This document shows, one piece after another, positions 17,650-28,116 of a stretch of 64,000 nucleotides of DNA. The translations under genes and the position numbers were made by a program. The notes beneath the pieces are model-generated. The model did not search any database and was not told the origin of the DNA. It saw only the letters and a list, made by a program, of their open reading frames with translations. Positions within the stretch are counted from its first letter, which is position 1. Each line of letters starts with the position of its first letter. Origin of the DNA: Massilia sp. Leaf139. Its GTDB lineage: Bacteria; Pseudomonadota; Gammaproteobacteria; Burkholderiales; Burkholderiaceae_D. The stretch covers positions 1,231-65,230 of the forward strand of contig NZ_LMOJ01000024.1 of assembly GCF_001424165.1 (NCBI RefSeq), in the 5' to 3' direction.

Positions 17650-18063
17650 GGATCGCGCGATGCGTGCGGTGCGACCCGGCCGACGCGGCGAGGTTGGCTC
17701 CGATTTCAAACACTAAATACTCCGTTTCCGAAGTGGCTGTCCCGGCTGTCCGGCCGCTGAGCCGGAGGATCTGCCCCAGGCCCGCGCACGATTCCATATA
17801 CACTGCCGTGGATTTGAGGTAACCTTGAGGGCGATATATTGTGTCTCTACGTCTGCGCCCTCGTTTGACAGGCGCAACGTGCCTACCGAGCCGGCCCCAG
17901 GCCGAGCCCCAGCCGGCGGCCTGCCCGCCCCTCCAGGAGTTGTCAATGCCGGCCACGCCTGCTGGGTTCGCGCGGGTATCGGCAGCTGAAAAGCAGGCCG
18001 TAGAGCGAAATGAATTTCGAGGGTTCGACCACTGCCTGGTTCCCCTTCATCCCGGAAAGAACA
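17650..18063 (+). other. Leader region of the RhlE-like helicase gene
   Basis: No gene is supported here. A weak sigma-70-like pair, TTGAGG at 17814 and TATATT at 17835, has a short 15-bp spacer. It would give a leader of over 200 nt before the helicase start. Long leaders are common for DEAD-box RNA helicase genes that respond to cold or self-regulate, but no cold-shock element is recognised. Short open frames here lack support. Confidence 0.35.
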
Positions 18064-19587
18064 ATGTCTGAAACACAGAACACCGAAGCCGCGGCCGTCG
18101 AACCGAGCGTGACTTTTGCCGATTTCGGCCTGGCGCCGGAAATCCTGCGCGCGCTGACCGACCAGGGCTACGTCCATCCGACCCCGATCCAGGCCCAGGC
18201 CATTCCCGTGGTGCTGCAGGGCCGCGACGTCATGGGCGCCGCCCAGACCGGCACCGGTAAGACCGCCGGCTTCTCGCTGCCGATCATCCAGCTGCTGCTG
18301 GCCCACGCCAACAGCAGCATGTCGCCGGCGCGCCACCCGGTGCGCGCCCTGGTGCTGACCCCGACCCGCGAACTGGCCGTGCAGGTGGCCGACAACGTCA
18401 AGGCGTATTCGCGCCACACCCCGCTGCGTTCGACCGTCGTGTTCGGCGGCATGGACATGAAGGGACAGACCACGATCCTCAAGGGCGGCGTCGAGATCGT
18501 CATCGCCACGCCGGGCCGCCTGCTCGACCACATCGAACAGAAGAACGTCAGCCTGGCGCAGGTGCAGATGCTGGTGATGGACGAAGCCGACCGCATGCTC
18601 GACATGGGCTTCCTGCCCGACCTGCAGCGCATCATCAACCTGCTGCCGAAGAAGCGCCAGAACCTGATGTTCTCGGCCACCTTCTCGCCGGAAATCAAGA
18701 AGCTGGCCAACAGCTTCCTGCAGCAGCCGGTGCTGATCGAAGTGGCGCGCAGCAACGCCACCGCCGACAAGGTCACCCAGATCGTCTACAAGGTCGAGGA
18801 AGAGCAGAAGCGCGACGTCGTCGAATTTCTGATCCGCCAGCGCGAGCTGAAGCAGGTGATCATTTTCTCGAACACGAAGATCGGCGCCTCGCGCCTGTCG
18901 CGCCACCTGGAGCAGACCGGCATCAAGGCCTCGGCCATCCACGGCGACAAGACCCAGCAGGAACGCATGGCTGCGCTCGACGCCTTCAAGGCGGGCCAGA
19001 TCGAAGTGCTGGTCGCGACCGACGTCGCCGCCCGCGGCCTCGACATTTCCGACCTGCCGTGCGTGATCAATTACGATTTGCCGTACAACGCCGAGGATTA
19101 CGTGCACCGCATCGGCCGTACCGGCCGCGCCGGCGCCTCGGGCGACGCCTTGTCCGTGTATTCGGACAAGGACGAGCGCCTGCTGGCCGACATCGAAAAG
19201 CTGATCAAGCAGACCATCACCCGTGGCGAGCTGACCGGCTTCGCGGTGCGTGCGCGCGGCCGCGAGTTCGAGCGTGGGGAACGTGGCGAGCGTCCGCAGC
19301 GTGGCGAACGCGCTGAGCGCGGCGAACGCGCTGAGCGCGGCGAACGCAGCGAGCGCGGCCCGCGCCGCAGCGAATCCGAGCGCAGCGAACGCGCCCCGCG
19401 CAGCTATGGCGCCGGCCCGCTGCCGCGCCGCGAGAAGGTCGATCCGTGGTTCCTGAAGCCCTACGAGCCGTCGAACGCGCCGCGTCCGGAAGCGAATGCC
19501 GGCGCGCCGAACGGCGCCGCCCCGGCCAAGCCGAAGCAGAAGATCGCCGCCTTGCTGGGCGGTTTGCCGAAGCCGCAGCAGTCATAA
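18064..19587 (+). CDS. rhlE: DEAD-box ATP-dependent RNA helicase, RhlE type
   Basis: 507 aa from ATG 18064 with GGAAAG upstream. All core motifs are present: Q motif (TFADFGLAPEILRAL, then PTPIQAQAIP), AQTGTGKT, PTRELA, VMDEADRML, SATFSPEI, ARGLDI and HRIGRTGRAG. The protein unwinds short RNA duplexes in ribosome assembly or mRNA decay. The C-terminal tail (about 395-505) is highly charged, with tandem GERAERGER-type repeats visible also at DNA level (about 19275-19350), a likely RNA-binding extension. A symmetric terminator follows within 12 bp of the stop. Confidence 0.85.
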   Translation: MSETQNTEAAAVEPSVTFADFGLAPEILRALTDQGYVHPTPIQAQAIPVVLQGRDVMGAAQTGTGKTAGFSLPIIQLLLAHANSSMSPARHPVRALVLTPTRELAVQVADNVKAYSRHTPLRSTVVFGGMDMKGQTTILKGGVEIVIATPGRLLDHIEQKNVSLAQVQMLVMDEADRMLDMGFLPDLQRIINLLPKKRQNLMFSATFSPEIKKLANSFLQQPVLIEVARSNATADKVTQIVYKVEEEQKRDVVEFLIRQRELKQVIIFSNTKIGASRLSRHLEQTGIKASAIHGDKTQQERMAALDAFKAGQIEVLVATDVAARGLDISDLPCVINYDLPYNAEDYVHRIGRTGRAGASGDALSVYSDKDERLLADIEKLIKQTITRGELTGFAVRARGREFERGERGERPQRGERAERGERAERGERSERGPRRSESERSERAPRSYGAGPLPRREKVDPWFLKPYEPSNAPRPEANAGAPNGAAPAKPKQKIAALLGGLPKPQQS

Positions 19588-19598
19588 ACAACGCCGGC

Positions 19599-19630
19599 AA
19601 AAAAAGACGCACCATGGTGCGTCTTTTTTT
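19599..19630. terminator. Bidirectional rho-independent terminator
   Basis: A-tract, stem GACGCAC / loop CATG / stem GTGCGTC (19606-19623), then a T-tract. The symmetric A and T tracts (19599-19605 and 19624-19630) let it end both the helicase transcript (plus) and the rfbBA transcript (minus). Confidence 0.9.
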
Positions 19631-19644
19631 TCGCCTGCTTTTAT

Positions 19645-20535
19645 CTATTCGTGCCGCTCGTGCGCCAGCCGCAGCAGGTACTCGCCGTATCCGCTGCGCG
19701 CCAGCGGTTCGGCCAGGCGCTGCAGCTGGGCGAGATCGATGTAGCCGCTGCGGTAGGCGATCTCCTCAGGGCAGGAAATCTTGAGGCCCTGGCGTTTCTG
19801 GATGGTGGCGATGAACTGCGCCGAGTCGAGCAGCGACTCGTGGGTGCCGGCGTCGAGCCAGGCGGTGCCGCGCCCGAGCACCTCGGCCCAGAGCGTGCCG
19901 CGTTCCAGGTAGGCGCGGTTGATGTCGGTGATTTCAAGTTCGCCGCGGGACGAGGGCTGAATGCCGGCCGCGATATCGCAGACCGCGGCGTCGTAGAAAT
20001 ACAGGCCGGTGACGGCGTAAGGCGAGCGCGGCTTGGCCGGCTTTTCCTCGATGCCGACGGCGCGCCAGGTGCTGTCGAACTCGACGACGCCATAGCGTTC
20101 GGGATCGGTGACATGGTAGGCGAACACGCTGGCGCCATGCTCGCGCTCGGCCGCGGCGCGCAGTTTACCGGCCAGATCCGTGCCGTAGAAAATATTGTCG
20201 CCGAGGATGAGCGCCACCGGGGCGCCGGCCAGGAACTCGCGCCCCAGGATCAGGGCCTGCGCGACGCCTTCCGGAGCGGGCTGGGCGACATAACTCAGTT
20301 GCAGGCCCCACTGGCTGCCGTCGCCCAGCAGTTCCTGGAATTGCGGCCGGTCGTGCGGTGTGGTGATGATCAGGATCTCGCGCAGGCCGGCCAGCATCAG
20401 GGTCGACAGCGGATAATAAATCATCGGCTTGTCGTAGACCGGCAGCAGCTGCTTGGAGACGGTGGTCGTGATCGGATGCAGGCGGGTGCCGGCGCCGCCG
20501 GCCAGGATGATGCCTTTGCGGGGCAGGGCGCTCAT
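19645..20535 (-). CDS. rfbA: Glucose-1-phosphate thymidylyltransferase
   Basis: 296 aa from ATG 20535, preceded by GAAGGAGG at ideal spacing. It joins glucose-1-phosphate and dTTP to dTDP-glucose, the first step of dTDP-rhamnose and related sugars. [17 protein letters not shown] is the nucleotide-binding signature, and [20 protein letters not shown] and [19 protein letters not shown] are typical of RfbA/RmlA. The gene follows rfbB by 19 bp on the same strand, so they form an operon that ends at the shared terminator. Confidence 0.95.
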   Translation of the reverse strand: MSALPRKGIILAGGAGTRLHPITTTVSKQLLPVYDKPMIYYPLSTLMLAGLREILIITTPHDRPQFQELLGDGSQWGLQLSYVAQPAPEGVAQALILGREFLAGAPVALILGDNIFYGTDLAGKLRAAAEREHGASVFAYHVTDPERYGVVEFDSTWRAVGIEEKPAKPRSPYAVTGLYFYDAAVCDIAAGIQPSSRGELEITDINRAYLERGTLWAEVLGRGTAWLDAGTHESLLDSAQFIATIQKRQGLKISCPEEIAYRSGYIDLAQLQRLAEPLARSGYGEYLLRLAHERHE

Positions 20536-20554
20536 TGAACCTCCTTCAAGCATT

Positions 20555-21634
20555 TCATACGCTCTCCGAATGCATGGCGCGGGCGGCGTAGTTGGTGTCG
20601 ACCCAGCGCAGGTAGTCGCCCGACTGCACGGCGCTCACCCAGGCTGCATTGGCCAGGTACCAGTCGACCGTCTTGCGGATGCCGCTGTCGAAGCTTTCCT
20701 GCGGCGTCCAGCCGAGCTCGCGTTCGATCTTGGCGGCGTCGATCGCGTAGCGGCGGTCGTGGCCGGGGCGGTCGGCGACGTGCACGATCTGCTCGGCGTA
20801 GCCGCCCGCCGCCTTGGGCAAGCGCGCGTCGAGGATGGCGCACAGGGTGTGCACCAGTGCCAGGTTCGGGAGTTCCTCGCCGCCGCCGATGTCGTAGGTC
20901 TCGCCGGGACGGCCCGCTGCCAGCACGCGCCGCAGCGCAGCGCAGTGGTCGGCCACGTACAGCCAGTCGCGCCGCTGCCCGCCGTCGCCGTAGATCGGCA
21001 GCGGTTTGCCCTGGCGCGCGTTGGCGATCACCAGCGGAATCAGCTTTTCCGGGAATTGATAAGGGCCGTAATTGTTCGAGCAATGCGTGGTCAGCGTCGG
21101 CAAGCCATAAGTGCGGTGCCAGGCGCGCACCAGGTGGTCGGAACTGGCTTTCGAGGCCGCATACGGGCTGTTCGGCGCGTAGGGCGTGGCTTCGGTGAAA
21201 GGCGCATCGTCCGGGCCCAGCGAGCCGTAGACCTCGTCGGTCGAGACGTGCAGGAAGCGGAAGGCAGTCATGAATTCGCCATCCAGCTCCTGCCAGTAGG
21301 CGCGCGCCGCCTCTAACAAGGAGAAAGTGCCGTCGACGTTGGTCGTGATGAAATCGGCCGGCCCGTGGATCGAGCGGTCGACATGGCTTTCGGCGGCGAA
21401 GTGGACAATCGCGCGCGGCCGGTGCTGCGCCAGCAGGCCAGCGACGAGACCCGTGTCGCCGATATCGCCCTTGACGAAGACATGGCGCGGGTCGTCCGCG
21501 AGCGCCGCCAGGTTGCCGAGGTTGCCGGCATAGGTCAGCTTGTCGAGGTTGAGCACGGGCTCGTCGCAGCGCGCCAGCCAGTCGAGAACGAAATTCGATC
21601 CGATGAAGCCTGCGCCGCCTGTCACTAGAATCAT
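20555..21634 (-). CDS. rfbB: dTDP-glucose 4,6-dehydratase
   Basis: 359 aa from ATG 21634 ([19 protein letters not shown]). The longer frame from 21679 adds residues before the NAD-binding strand and is unlikely. GGAGFIGS is the Rossmann glycine motif. [10 protein letters not shown] and the [10 protein letters not shown] active-site Tyr/Lys pair are diagnostic of the extended SDR family. It turns dTDP-glucose into dTDP-4-keto-6-deoxyglucose. First gene of the rfbBA pair. No rmlC is present in the window and the only rmlD-like sequence is the fusion at 55.8 kb. Confidence 0.95.
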   Translation of the reverse strand: MILVTGGAGFIGSNFVLDWLARCDEPVLNLDKLTYAGNLGNLAALADDPRHVFVKGDIGDTGLVAGLLAQHRPRAIVHFAAESHVDRSIHGPADFITTNVDGTFSLLEAARAYWQELDGEFMTAFRFLHVSTDEVYGSLGPDDAPFTEATPYAPNSPYAASKASSDHLVRAWHRTYGLPTLTTHCSNNYGPYQFPEKLIPLVIANARQGKPLPIYGDGGQRRDWLYVADHCAALRRVLAAGRPGETYDIGGGEELPNLALVHTLCAILDARLPKAAGGYAEQIVHVADRPGHDRRYAIDAAKIERELGWTPQESFDSGIRKTVDWYLANAAWVSAVQSGDYLRWVDTNYAARAMHSESV

Positions 21635-21713
21635 GTGAATTATTTCATGGTTGCGCCGGCAATGCGGCATTGCCGCCATTCTACGCCCGGCGCGCGCATC
21701 TGTGCGCCTGTCC

Positions 21714-23405
21714 TCAGCCGTTCGGCGCCGGCAGGATGGCGCGCACCCGCGCCAACAGATCTTCCTGGCGGTAGGGTTTGCTCAGGATGTCGAGACGCTG
21801 GCCGCGCGCCGCCGGCAATTCGTCCATGTAGCCGGTGGTCACCAGGATCGGCGTACCTGGGCGGCGCGCGCGCACCTGGTCGGCCAGCTGCAGCCCGTTC
21901 ATTCCGCCCGGCATCATCACGTCGGTGAACACCAGGTCGATGGCCTTGCCTTCCTCGAGCAAGTGCAGGGCCTGTTCGCCGCTGGGCGCCGACACCACCG
22001 CATAGCCGGCCGATTCGAGCATGGTTTCGGCCAGTTCGCGCACGTCCTCGTTGTCCTCGACCACCAGGATGCGCGCTTTCGCATTGTCGGCGTCGAGCGC
22101 ACCGTCGCCGTCGGCCGCATGGCCGGCATCGCCCGCGCCATCGACCGGAAACACCATGCGCACCGTCGTGCCGGCGCCCGGCGCGCTGTCGATCTCGAGC
22201 CGGCCGCGCGATTGCTGCACGAAGCCGTGCACCATTGCCAGCCCAAGTCCGGTGCCCGGACCCTTGGTCGTGAAGAAGGGTTCGGTGGCGCGCCGCATCA
22301 CGTCCGGCGTCATGCCTTCGCCCTGATCGACGACGCAGACCGCCACCTGGCCCGCGTCCGCATCGCCCGCGCCGTTGGCGGCGCCGGCCTTGTTGGCAAG
22401 CAGGGTGGTAACGACGCGCACCTGCCCGCCATGCGGCATCGCGTCGCGCGCATTGATCAGCACGTTAAGCAGGGCCATTTCGAAGTGGGTCGGGTCGAGC
22501 TTGCAGGAGGGCAGGCCGGGTTTCAGGTCGAGCTGCAGGGCGACCCGGTCGCCCAGGGTGCGCACCAGCAGTTCGGAAAACTCGACCAGCAGGGTATTGA
22601 GGTTGACGCGGCGCGGCTCCAGTCGCTGCTTGCGGGCAAAGGTCAGCAGTTGCTGGGTCAGCTTGCCGGCTTTCATGGCGGCGCGCTGGGCGCGGCGGAT
22701 CGGTTCCGCGGCGCGGGCGGTCGCGTCGAGCCCGAGCAGGGCCAGTTCAAGGTTGCCGTTGATCACCTGCAGCAGGTTGTTGAAATCGTGGGCCATGCCC
22801 GCGGTGAGCTGGCCGATCGCTTCCATCTTCTGCGCCTGCAGCGAGGACTGCTCGCTGATGCGGCGCTGGGTGATGTCCATCTGCGAGGCGAAGAAATACA
22901 GCAGCTCGCCGTCCTGGTCGAAGATCGGGCCGATGTACAGCGCGTTCCAGAACGGCGTGCCGTCGGCCTTGTAGTTCAGGATGTCGAGGGCGATGGCGCG
23001 CCGCTCGGCCAGCGCCGTACTGATCTCTTCCACCGTGCCCCGGTCCGTCTCCGGCCCCTGCAGCAGCCGGCAATTACGGCCGATCAGGTCTTTTTCCTCG
23101 TACAGGGTAAGGTCGAGGAAGGCGCGGTTGACGAACACGATCGGGTCGTCCGGTTGGCGCGGATCGGTCACGACCATCGGCATGCGCGTCATTTCGACGG
23201 CGGCAAAGAAGATGTTGCCGCGATCCTGGAAACCGGGCTCCTCGATATAGCCGGCCTGCCAGTGCTTCATGCCCACGCTGTCGCCAAGGGGATTGAAAGT
23301 GCTGCCCTCGAGCTCGCCATCGGCAGGCACGCCGACGCTTTGCCCATCGCCTTGCAGGTCGAGGGGTTTGTCGGCGCTTTCGTCGGGGGTCGAGCCGGTT
23401 GCCAT
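21714..23405 (-). CDS. LOV-domain hybrid histidine kinase with receiver
   Basis: 563 aa, soluble. A LOV/PAS domain (about residues 64-182) has [13 protein letters not shown] with the flavin-reactive Cys at about residue 112, the feature that makes LOV domains blue-light sensors. HisKA follows ([12 protein letters not shown], His206), then the ATPase domain ([24 protein letters not shown]) and a C-terminal receiver with acceptor Asp495 ([11 protein letters not shown]). The first ~60 residues are disordered and family-specific. Output is unknown. Such proteins relay phosphate within the hybrid or to a separate phosphotransfer protein. Confidence 0.88.
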   Translation of the reverse strand: MATGSTPDESADKPLDLQGDGQSVGVPADGELEGSTFNPLGDSVGMKHWQAGYIEEPGFQDRGNIFFAAVEMTRMPMVVTDPRQPDDPIVFVNRAFLDLTLYEEKDLIGRNCRLLQGPETDRGTVEEISTALAERRAIALDILNYKADGTPFWNALYIGPIFDQDGELLYFFASQMDITQRRISEQSSLQAQKMEAIGQLTAGMAHDFNNLLQVINGNLELALLGLDATARAAEPIRRAQRAAMKAGKLTQQLLTFARKQRLEPRRVNLNTLLVEFSELLVRTLGDRVALQLDLKPGLPSCKLDPTHFEMALLNVLINARDAMPHGGQVRVVTTLLANKAGAANGAGDADAGQVAVCVVDQGEGMTPDVMRRATEPFFTTKGPGTGLGLAMVHGFVQQSRGRLEIDSAPGAGTTVRMVFPVDGAGDAGHAADGDGALDADNAKARILVVEDNEDVRELAETMLESAGYAVVSAPSGEQALHLLEEGKAIDLVFTDVMMPGGMNGLQLADQVRARRPGTPILVTTGYMDELPAARGQRLDILSKPYRQEDLLARVRAILPAPNG

Positions 23406-23551
23406 ACAGTCCTTTCCGCCAGGGATAGCCTTGCGCTGACTACTCGTCAGGCATAAATCGGTCTGAACATTTTAAAAAGGAGAAGCCCGCCTGACTGTGC
23501 GGCGCTTCACGCAAGCGCCGTTGTAGACCGACGTATGCAGGTCGGATGCTG

Positions 23552-23580
23552 TTAGCAGGGCTGCAACTGCAGCGTATAAT
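23552..23580 (+). promoter_or_regulatory. Candidate sigma-70 promoter for the membrane protein at 23.7 kb
   Basis: TTAGCA (4 of 6 to consensus) at 23552-23557, a 17-bp spacer and a perfect TATAAT at 23575-23580. Transcription would start near 23587, about 105 nt before the ATG at 23693. Confidence 0.5.
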
Positions 23581-23692
23581 CCTCTACTTTTTATTCTTCA
23601 CTTTTCCCGACAGTGCTTTTGACAATGAAACGCCCAACCCGTCAACCAGGGAACGCCTTCCGGCATTCTGCCATTACGACGCCAATCGACCG

Positions 23693-25792
23693 ATGAATAC
23701 TCCGCTCTCTCAACCAGGCGGCTGGCGCGATCCGAGCCAGGCACGCCGCGTCTTCCTGCTTGCCGCCTTCTGCCTGCTCTGCCTTGCGCTGGTCGGGCGC
23801 TACCAGTTGCTTAACGGGTTCACGATCCTCCCGGGCGACCGCTACGACGTCGTCATCTCGACCACGATCCTGGAACACTGGTATCTCTTCTTCACCGGCC
23901 AGGCCGACTGGTCTCAGGTCAATTATTTCTATCCCTATTCGCGCACGATCGCCCAGACGGATGCCTATTTCCTGATCGGAATCGCGTATTTGCCCTTCCG
24001 CCTGGCCGGCTTCGATCCGTTCCTGTCGGCCGAGTTCGCCAACTTTACGTTGCGTGGCTGCGGCTTCGTGTTCAGCTATCTGTTGTTCCGTCGTGCCTTT
24101 TCGCTCCCCTTCTACTGGGCTTTGCTGGGCGCAGGACTATTCACGCTCAATAGCGCGCTTGCCTCGCACAGTTCGCGTATCCAGTTGATCTCGCTGGCCT
24201 TTGCTCCGCTGGTGGGCTTGCTGTTGTGGAATTCGGTCAAGGCCTTCATGGAAGGCAATGCCAGAAGTTTCCGTCGCAACGGCGCCGCCGCCGGCCTGCT
24301 GTACGGCCTGTGGTGCCTGACCTGCTTTTATGTCGCGTGGTTCTTCGCCTATTTCGTCACAGCCACCGCAGTCATCATGTTCATCTGGATCGGCAAGCCG
24401 GGCCGCAAGCAGTTCATACGCCAGTTGCTGGCGCAGTACCGCTCGGTACTGGCGGTGCTGGGGGCGACGGCGCTGGGAATGGCGCCCTTTGTCTATGCCT
24501 TCCTGCCGAAGTCGCGCGAGGTGGGCGTGCGCAGCTACGACTCGGTGCTCGCGAATACCGTCCCCTGGCAGGATGTGCTCCAGGTCGGCAACGACAACTT
24601 CATGTTCGGCCGGCTCTACAATTCCCTGCTCAGCGTCATTTCTCCCTCCTACACGCCGGTCGGCGAGTACGCGACGACGGGGTTTGCGCCCATCCTGTTC
24701 GTGCTCTTTGTCGCCGGCTGCCTGCAGCTCCGGCGCGCGCGGCGCCGTACGCAGTCGATCGTGCTGCCCGCACTGGCGCTGGCCACCGTGGTGACCTGGG
24801 CACTGACGCTGCGCCTGGGTGGTCATAGCGGCTGGTTCTTCGTGTATGCCCTGTTCCCGGGCGCGAAAGCCCTGAATGTCGTGGCTGCCTACCAGTTCTT
24901 CCTTGCGCTGCCGGTGGTATTCATCGCAGTGCGCTATCTTTCGACGCAGCGCATGGGGGCGACGATTGCGCTCTTGCTGGCCGCCCTCCTGGTGACCGAG
25001 GAATTGACCAAGCCTTACCTGAACCTCGATCGCCACGCCGAGGTGGCCCGCGTGGCGCTGCCCCAGGCGCCGCCCGCGCAGTGCAAGGTGTTCTATGTCT
25101 CGGGCTGGGCCAGCCAGGACACGCTCGGCGGCTTCCCGGAACCGATCAACAACGCTTATGCCCACAACGTCAGCGCGATGATGATCGCGCAGGTAGCGGG
25201 CATTCCGACGATCAATGGCGTCGCCTCGTTCAGCCCGAAAGACTGGAATTTCGCGATTCCCAATCGCGAGGACTACGATGCCCGTGTGTTCGACTACGCG
25301 CGCAAGCACCAGGTGGGTGGCCTGTGCAAGCTCGACCTGAACAGCAAGCAGTGGCGCGTGATCCAGGACATCGAGGTCGCCAGCGCGCCTGACTTGGCCC
25401 GTCCTTACTTCAAGGCGCCCGGCTGGCCCGGCAAGATCGTGGCCGAGCAGGGTTTGTCGGGCGTTGAACCCTGGGGCGTCTGGTCGCAGGACGACAGTGT
25501 GCGCTTCGAGTTTTCGCAGCCGCTGCCTGAACAGTTCGCACTCCAGTTGCGTGCCCATGCCTTCGGCAGCAATGCCGGCAAGGACTTCGTGCTGAAGGTG
25601 GGCGAGGAGGAGCACCGCTTCACGCTGGCCGCGCAAGAGGAAACGAAGACGTTCGAGCTGAACAATCCGAAGGGGGAGAAGACCCTGACGTTCAAGATTC
25701 CCGCGCCGGTCTCGCCCAAGCAGCTGGGCATGAGCGATGATACCCGCCGCCTCGGCATCGGCATCATCGAGATGCGCATCGTACCGAAGTGA
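23693..25792 (+). CDS. Polytopic membrane protein, GT-C glycosyltransferase-like
   Basis: 699 aa from ATG 23693 (MNTPLSQPGGWRDPSQ). About ten hydrophobic helices occupy residues 20-440. The first loop contains PGDRYDVVISTTILEHWY and the WSQVNYFYPYSRT stretch, a layout seen in lipid-phosphosugar-dependent GT-C enzymes, where an acidic residue in loop 1 is catalytic. The C-terminal ~240 residues form a soluble, beta-rich domain. It stands at the edge of the polysaccharide locus, so a role in glycan modification is likely. The exact activity is inferred. Confidence 0.55.
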   Translation: MNTPLSQPGGWRDPSQARRVFLLAAFCLLCLALVGRYQLLNGFTILPGDRYDVVISTTILEHWYLFFTGQADWSQVNYFYPYSRTIAQTDAYFLIGIAYLPFRLAGFDPFLSAEFANFTLRGCGFVFSYLLFRRAFSLPFYWALLGAGLFTLNSALASHSSRIQLISLAFAPLVGLLLWNSVKAFMEGNARSFRRNGAAAGLLYGLWCLTCFYVAWFFAYFVTATAVIMFIWIGKPGRKQFIRQLLAQYRSVLAVLGATALGMAPFVYAFLPKSREVGVRSYDSVLANTVPWQDVLQVGNDNFMFGRLYNSLLSVISPSYTPVGEYATTGFAPILFVLFVAGCLQLRRARRRTQSIVLPALALATVVTWALTLRLGGHSGWFFVYALFPGAKALNVVAAYQFFLALPVVFIAVRYLSTQRMGATIALLLAALLVTEELTKPYLNLDRHAEVARVALPQAPPAQCKVFYVSGWASQDTLGGFPEPINNAYAHNVSAMMIAQVAGIPTINGVASFSPKDWNFAIPNREDYDARVFDYARKHQVGGLCKLDLNSKQWRVIQDIEVASAPDLARPYFKAPGWPGKIVAEQGLSGVEPWGVWSQDDSVRFEFSQPLPEQFALQLRAHAFGSNAGKDFVLKVGEEEHRFTLAAQEETKTFELNNPKGEKTLTFKIPAPVSPKQLGMSDDTRRLGIGIIEMRIVPK

Positions 25793-25828
25793 GGCGAGGA
25801 GACAGGCCGCCGCCTACCTGGGCGGTAC

Positions 25829-27739
25829 TTACCGGGTCATGGACAGCAGCGGGCCGGCCAGCTGTGCCGGCGTCACGTCCGGCGCCAGCACCGCCACCAC
25901 CGGGCGCGGCAGCGAAGGGTGGGCCTGCAGCCACTGCTCCACGCGCGCCGCCAGATCCGGCGAGGTCGACAGGATGAGGTCGGCATATGCGCAGACGTCC
26001 GGCGTGGTATCTTCCCCCGCCAGCCAGGCAAGTTTCACACCACGCCCATGCATCCAGGCATGCAGCGCCGCTTGCGCGGCCGACGGTGCCTTGATGCCGG
26101 CGCCGGTGTAGAGCAGATCGGTAGGGCCGAGGTCGATGGCGGTGTCGTGCATGTCGCCGGGAACGCCCAGCAGCGCGCGCGTGGCCTTGCCCACATAACG
26201 GTAATGCAAATGCCCCCCTGTGTCCGACAATACAACCGGCTCCACCCGCAGGCCAGGCAAATCCGTTGACTGCAGTTCACGCAGCTGACTGAGCAGCATG
26301 GCGCCCGTCGCCGCATCGTCGTCCCCGGCCGCATTTTGTTGGTCGACCAGCGGCGTGACGTCGAAAAGGAACTGGCGCGGCCGCGCTGGATCGGGCATGC
26401 AGGCCAGGCAATGGGCCAGCTCATGCAGGGACGCCTCGTTGCGCGGCAGGCCGGGAACGTCCAGCAGCGCGCCGAGCAGGGCACGGCGGCTGGCCGGCGC
26501 GGGCGGTGGGGCCGCGGCAAGCGAGGCGTGGTACGCTTCGAGCGCGCGCAGGGCCTTACGTGCGCTGGCATCCCACGAGAAGCGCCTGGCCTGGGTACGG
26601 CCATGGACGCGCAGGCGCTCCTGCAGGGCCGGGTTGCCCAATACCTCGTTGATCTTGGCCGCGATCGATGCCGGCGAACCGGCGTCGAACAGAGCTTCCT
26701 CGCAACCGATCACTTCCGGAATGCTAGTGTTGTTGGCGCCGATGACAATCGCGCCGCAGGCCATCGCTTCCAGCGCCGGCAGGCCAAAACCTTCGTGCTT
26801 GGAGGGGAAGACGAAGAGCGCCGCCGCGCGGTATAGGTCAATCAGTTCGGTATCGCTGACATAGCCGGTCAGCACCACTTCATCCGGATGCAGGCCGTGC
26901 TCGAGCGCGTGGCGGGTCAGGACATGCCGTTCATGCTCGCCGAGCTTGCTCGCGATGACCAGCTGGTGCGCCACGCGCAGCGGCGCCGGCAGCAGGCTGT
27001 AGGCGACGATCAAGCCATCGATGTTCTTGCGGGCATCGAAGCCGCCCGGCGCATACATGATGGCGGCGCGGGTGATGCCGCAACGAGCCTGTACCGCGGC
27101 GAGGGCGGGCCCCGGCGGCGCCGGATGAAAGCTTTCGTCGACCGCGGTCGAGATCGCCACTACCTTTTCCGGTGGAAGGCCGAGCGCGTCGATCGCTTCC
27201 TGGCGCGTGTAGTCGGAGATCGCCAGCAGCAGGCCAGCCTTGCGCAGCGAGGCGATCTTGCCGTCGTAATGCTGGCGCTGTTCGGGCGTGCCCAGGTAGG
27301 CCGCCGGGTTCAGGAAGGGGATCAGGTCGTACAGCACGATCGCTGTCCGCGTCGGCGGGGCGAAACGGCCGGCCGAGACCACGGAATCGTCGATATACCC
27401 TTCGAACAGGCTCGTTACGAGCACCGCATCGGGTGCCAGTTGTTCGATGAAATGTTCGCGCAACATCTCCGCGGCGCGGCAGCGCGGTACGTTGGCGCTG
27501 TCGATTTCCGCAACCGGCGTGGGAATATCGAATACCCGGATGCGTTGCGCAGGCACCAGTCCTGCGAAAGCGCGCCGCAGATCGGGGATCGACGGTTTCA
27601 GGGCGCCGTTCAGCAGCAGCCAGACTTCGTGGTTCGCCGCGTTGCGGGCGACCCCCAGGGCCAGTGCCAGCGAGTAGCGCCCGATGCCACGGAAGCGGCT
27701 TTCCGATTGGGCGCCTTGCATATCGATGAGAATGCGCAT
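25829..27739 (-). CDS. GT4 glycosyltransferase with C-terminal half GT-B domain
   Basis: 636 aa starting MRILIDMQGAQSESRFRGIG. A complete GT-B fold (about 1-410) has the donor-site motif HEGFGLPALEAMACG (EX7E, about residue 317). After a helical linker the C-terminal part (from about 454) starts RQFLFDVTPLV, the first strand of another GT-B N-terminal domain, retains ATGAMLLSQLRELQ, but has no second catalytic half. The same arrangement recurs in the proteins at 39.3 and 43.5 kb. It is divergent from wzm and likely adds sugars to the exported glycan. Confidence 0.85.
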   Translation of the reverse strand: MRILIDMQGAQSESRFRGIGRYSLALALGVARNAANHEVWLLLNGALKPSIPDLRRAFAGLVPAQRIRVFDIPTPVAEIDSANVPRCRAAEMLREHFIEQLAPDAVLVTSLFEGYIDDSVVSAGRFAPPTRTAIVLYDLIPFLNPAAYLGTPEQRQHYDGKIASLRKAGLLLAISDYTRQEAIDALGLPPEKVVAISTAVDESFHPAPPGPALAAVQARCGITRAAIMYAPGGFDARKNIDGLIVAYSLLPAPLRVAHQLVIASKLGEHERHVLTRHALEHGLHPDEVVLTGYVSDTELIDLYRAAALFVFPSKHEGFGLPALEAMACGAIVIGANNTSIPEVIGCEEALFDAGSPASIAAKINEVLGNPALQERLRVHGRTQARRFSWDASARKALRALEAYHASLAAAPPPAPASRRALLGALLDVPGLPRNEASLHELAHCLACMPDPARPRQFLFDVTPLVDQQNAAGDDDAATGAMLLSQLRELQSTDLPGLRVEPVVLSDTGGHLHYRYVGKATRALLGVPGDMHDTAIDLGPTDLLYTGAGIKAPSAAQAALHAWMHGRGVKLAWLAGEDTTPDVCAYADLILSTSPDLAARVEQWLQAHPSLPRPVVAVLAPDVTPAQLAGPLLSMTR

Positions 27740-28116
27740 GGATGTGAATGAGATATGATCGTTCGGCGCCTGTCGCGCCGGGCGCGCGAAATTATTGCCA
27801 GTATGAAAGAGGCAAAATTATAGCATCCTCGCCTATCTTTTAACCGCCGGTATTTTCCGCTCTTTGACCGGGATGGGCGGCTTTTCGTTCCTCTGTGCAG
27901 CCACGGCACGGCTGGGCGCGTGTTCCCTCGACATTGGGGGCGATGTATAATCGCTCACTGCTCATCCGGCCGCATTGCAATTTTTTGCATCCGTTATGGC
28001 GCAGGTGCACTGCGGCTGCCAGCCGGCCCTGGCCTGAGGCGCCCCTGCCGGCCACACCTGTCCAACGCGCCGCAACCGGTTGTGCGGGCATCTGCTGTCT
28101 AACTAGAAAGTGACTC
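27740..28116. other. Divergent regulatory region of the polysaccharide locus
   Basis: 377 bp between the minus-strand GT4 gene and wzm. It is AT-richer than its surroundings. TATAAT at 27946-27951 is a good -10 for the wzm side, but no matching -35 is clear. TGCAATTTTTTGCA at 27976-27989 is a short perfect inverted repeat. No JUMPstart-like element and no small gene is seen. Confidence 0.45.

Noticed and set aside
19270..19380. Tandem repeats resembling a CRISPR array
   Set aside because: They are in frame in the helicase gene, contiguous without spacers, and encode a charged tail.
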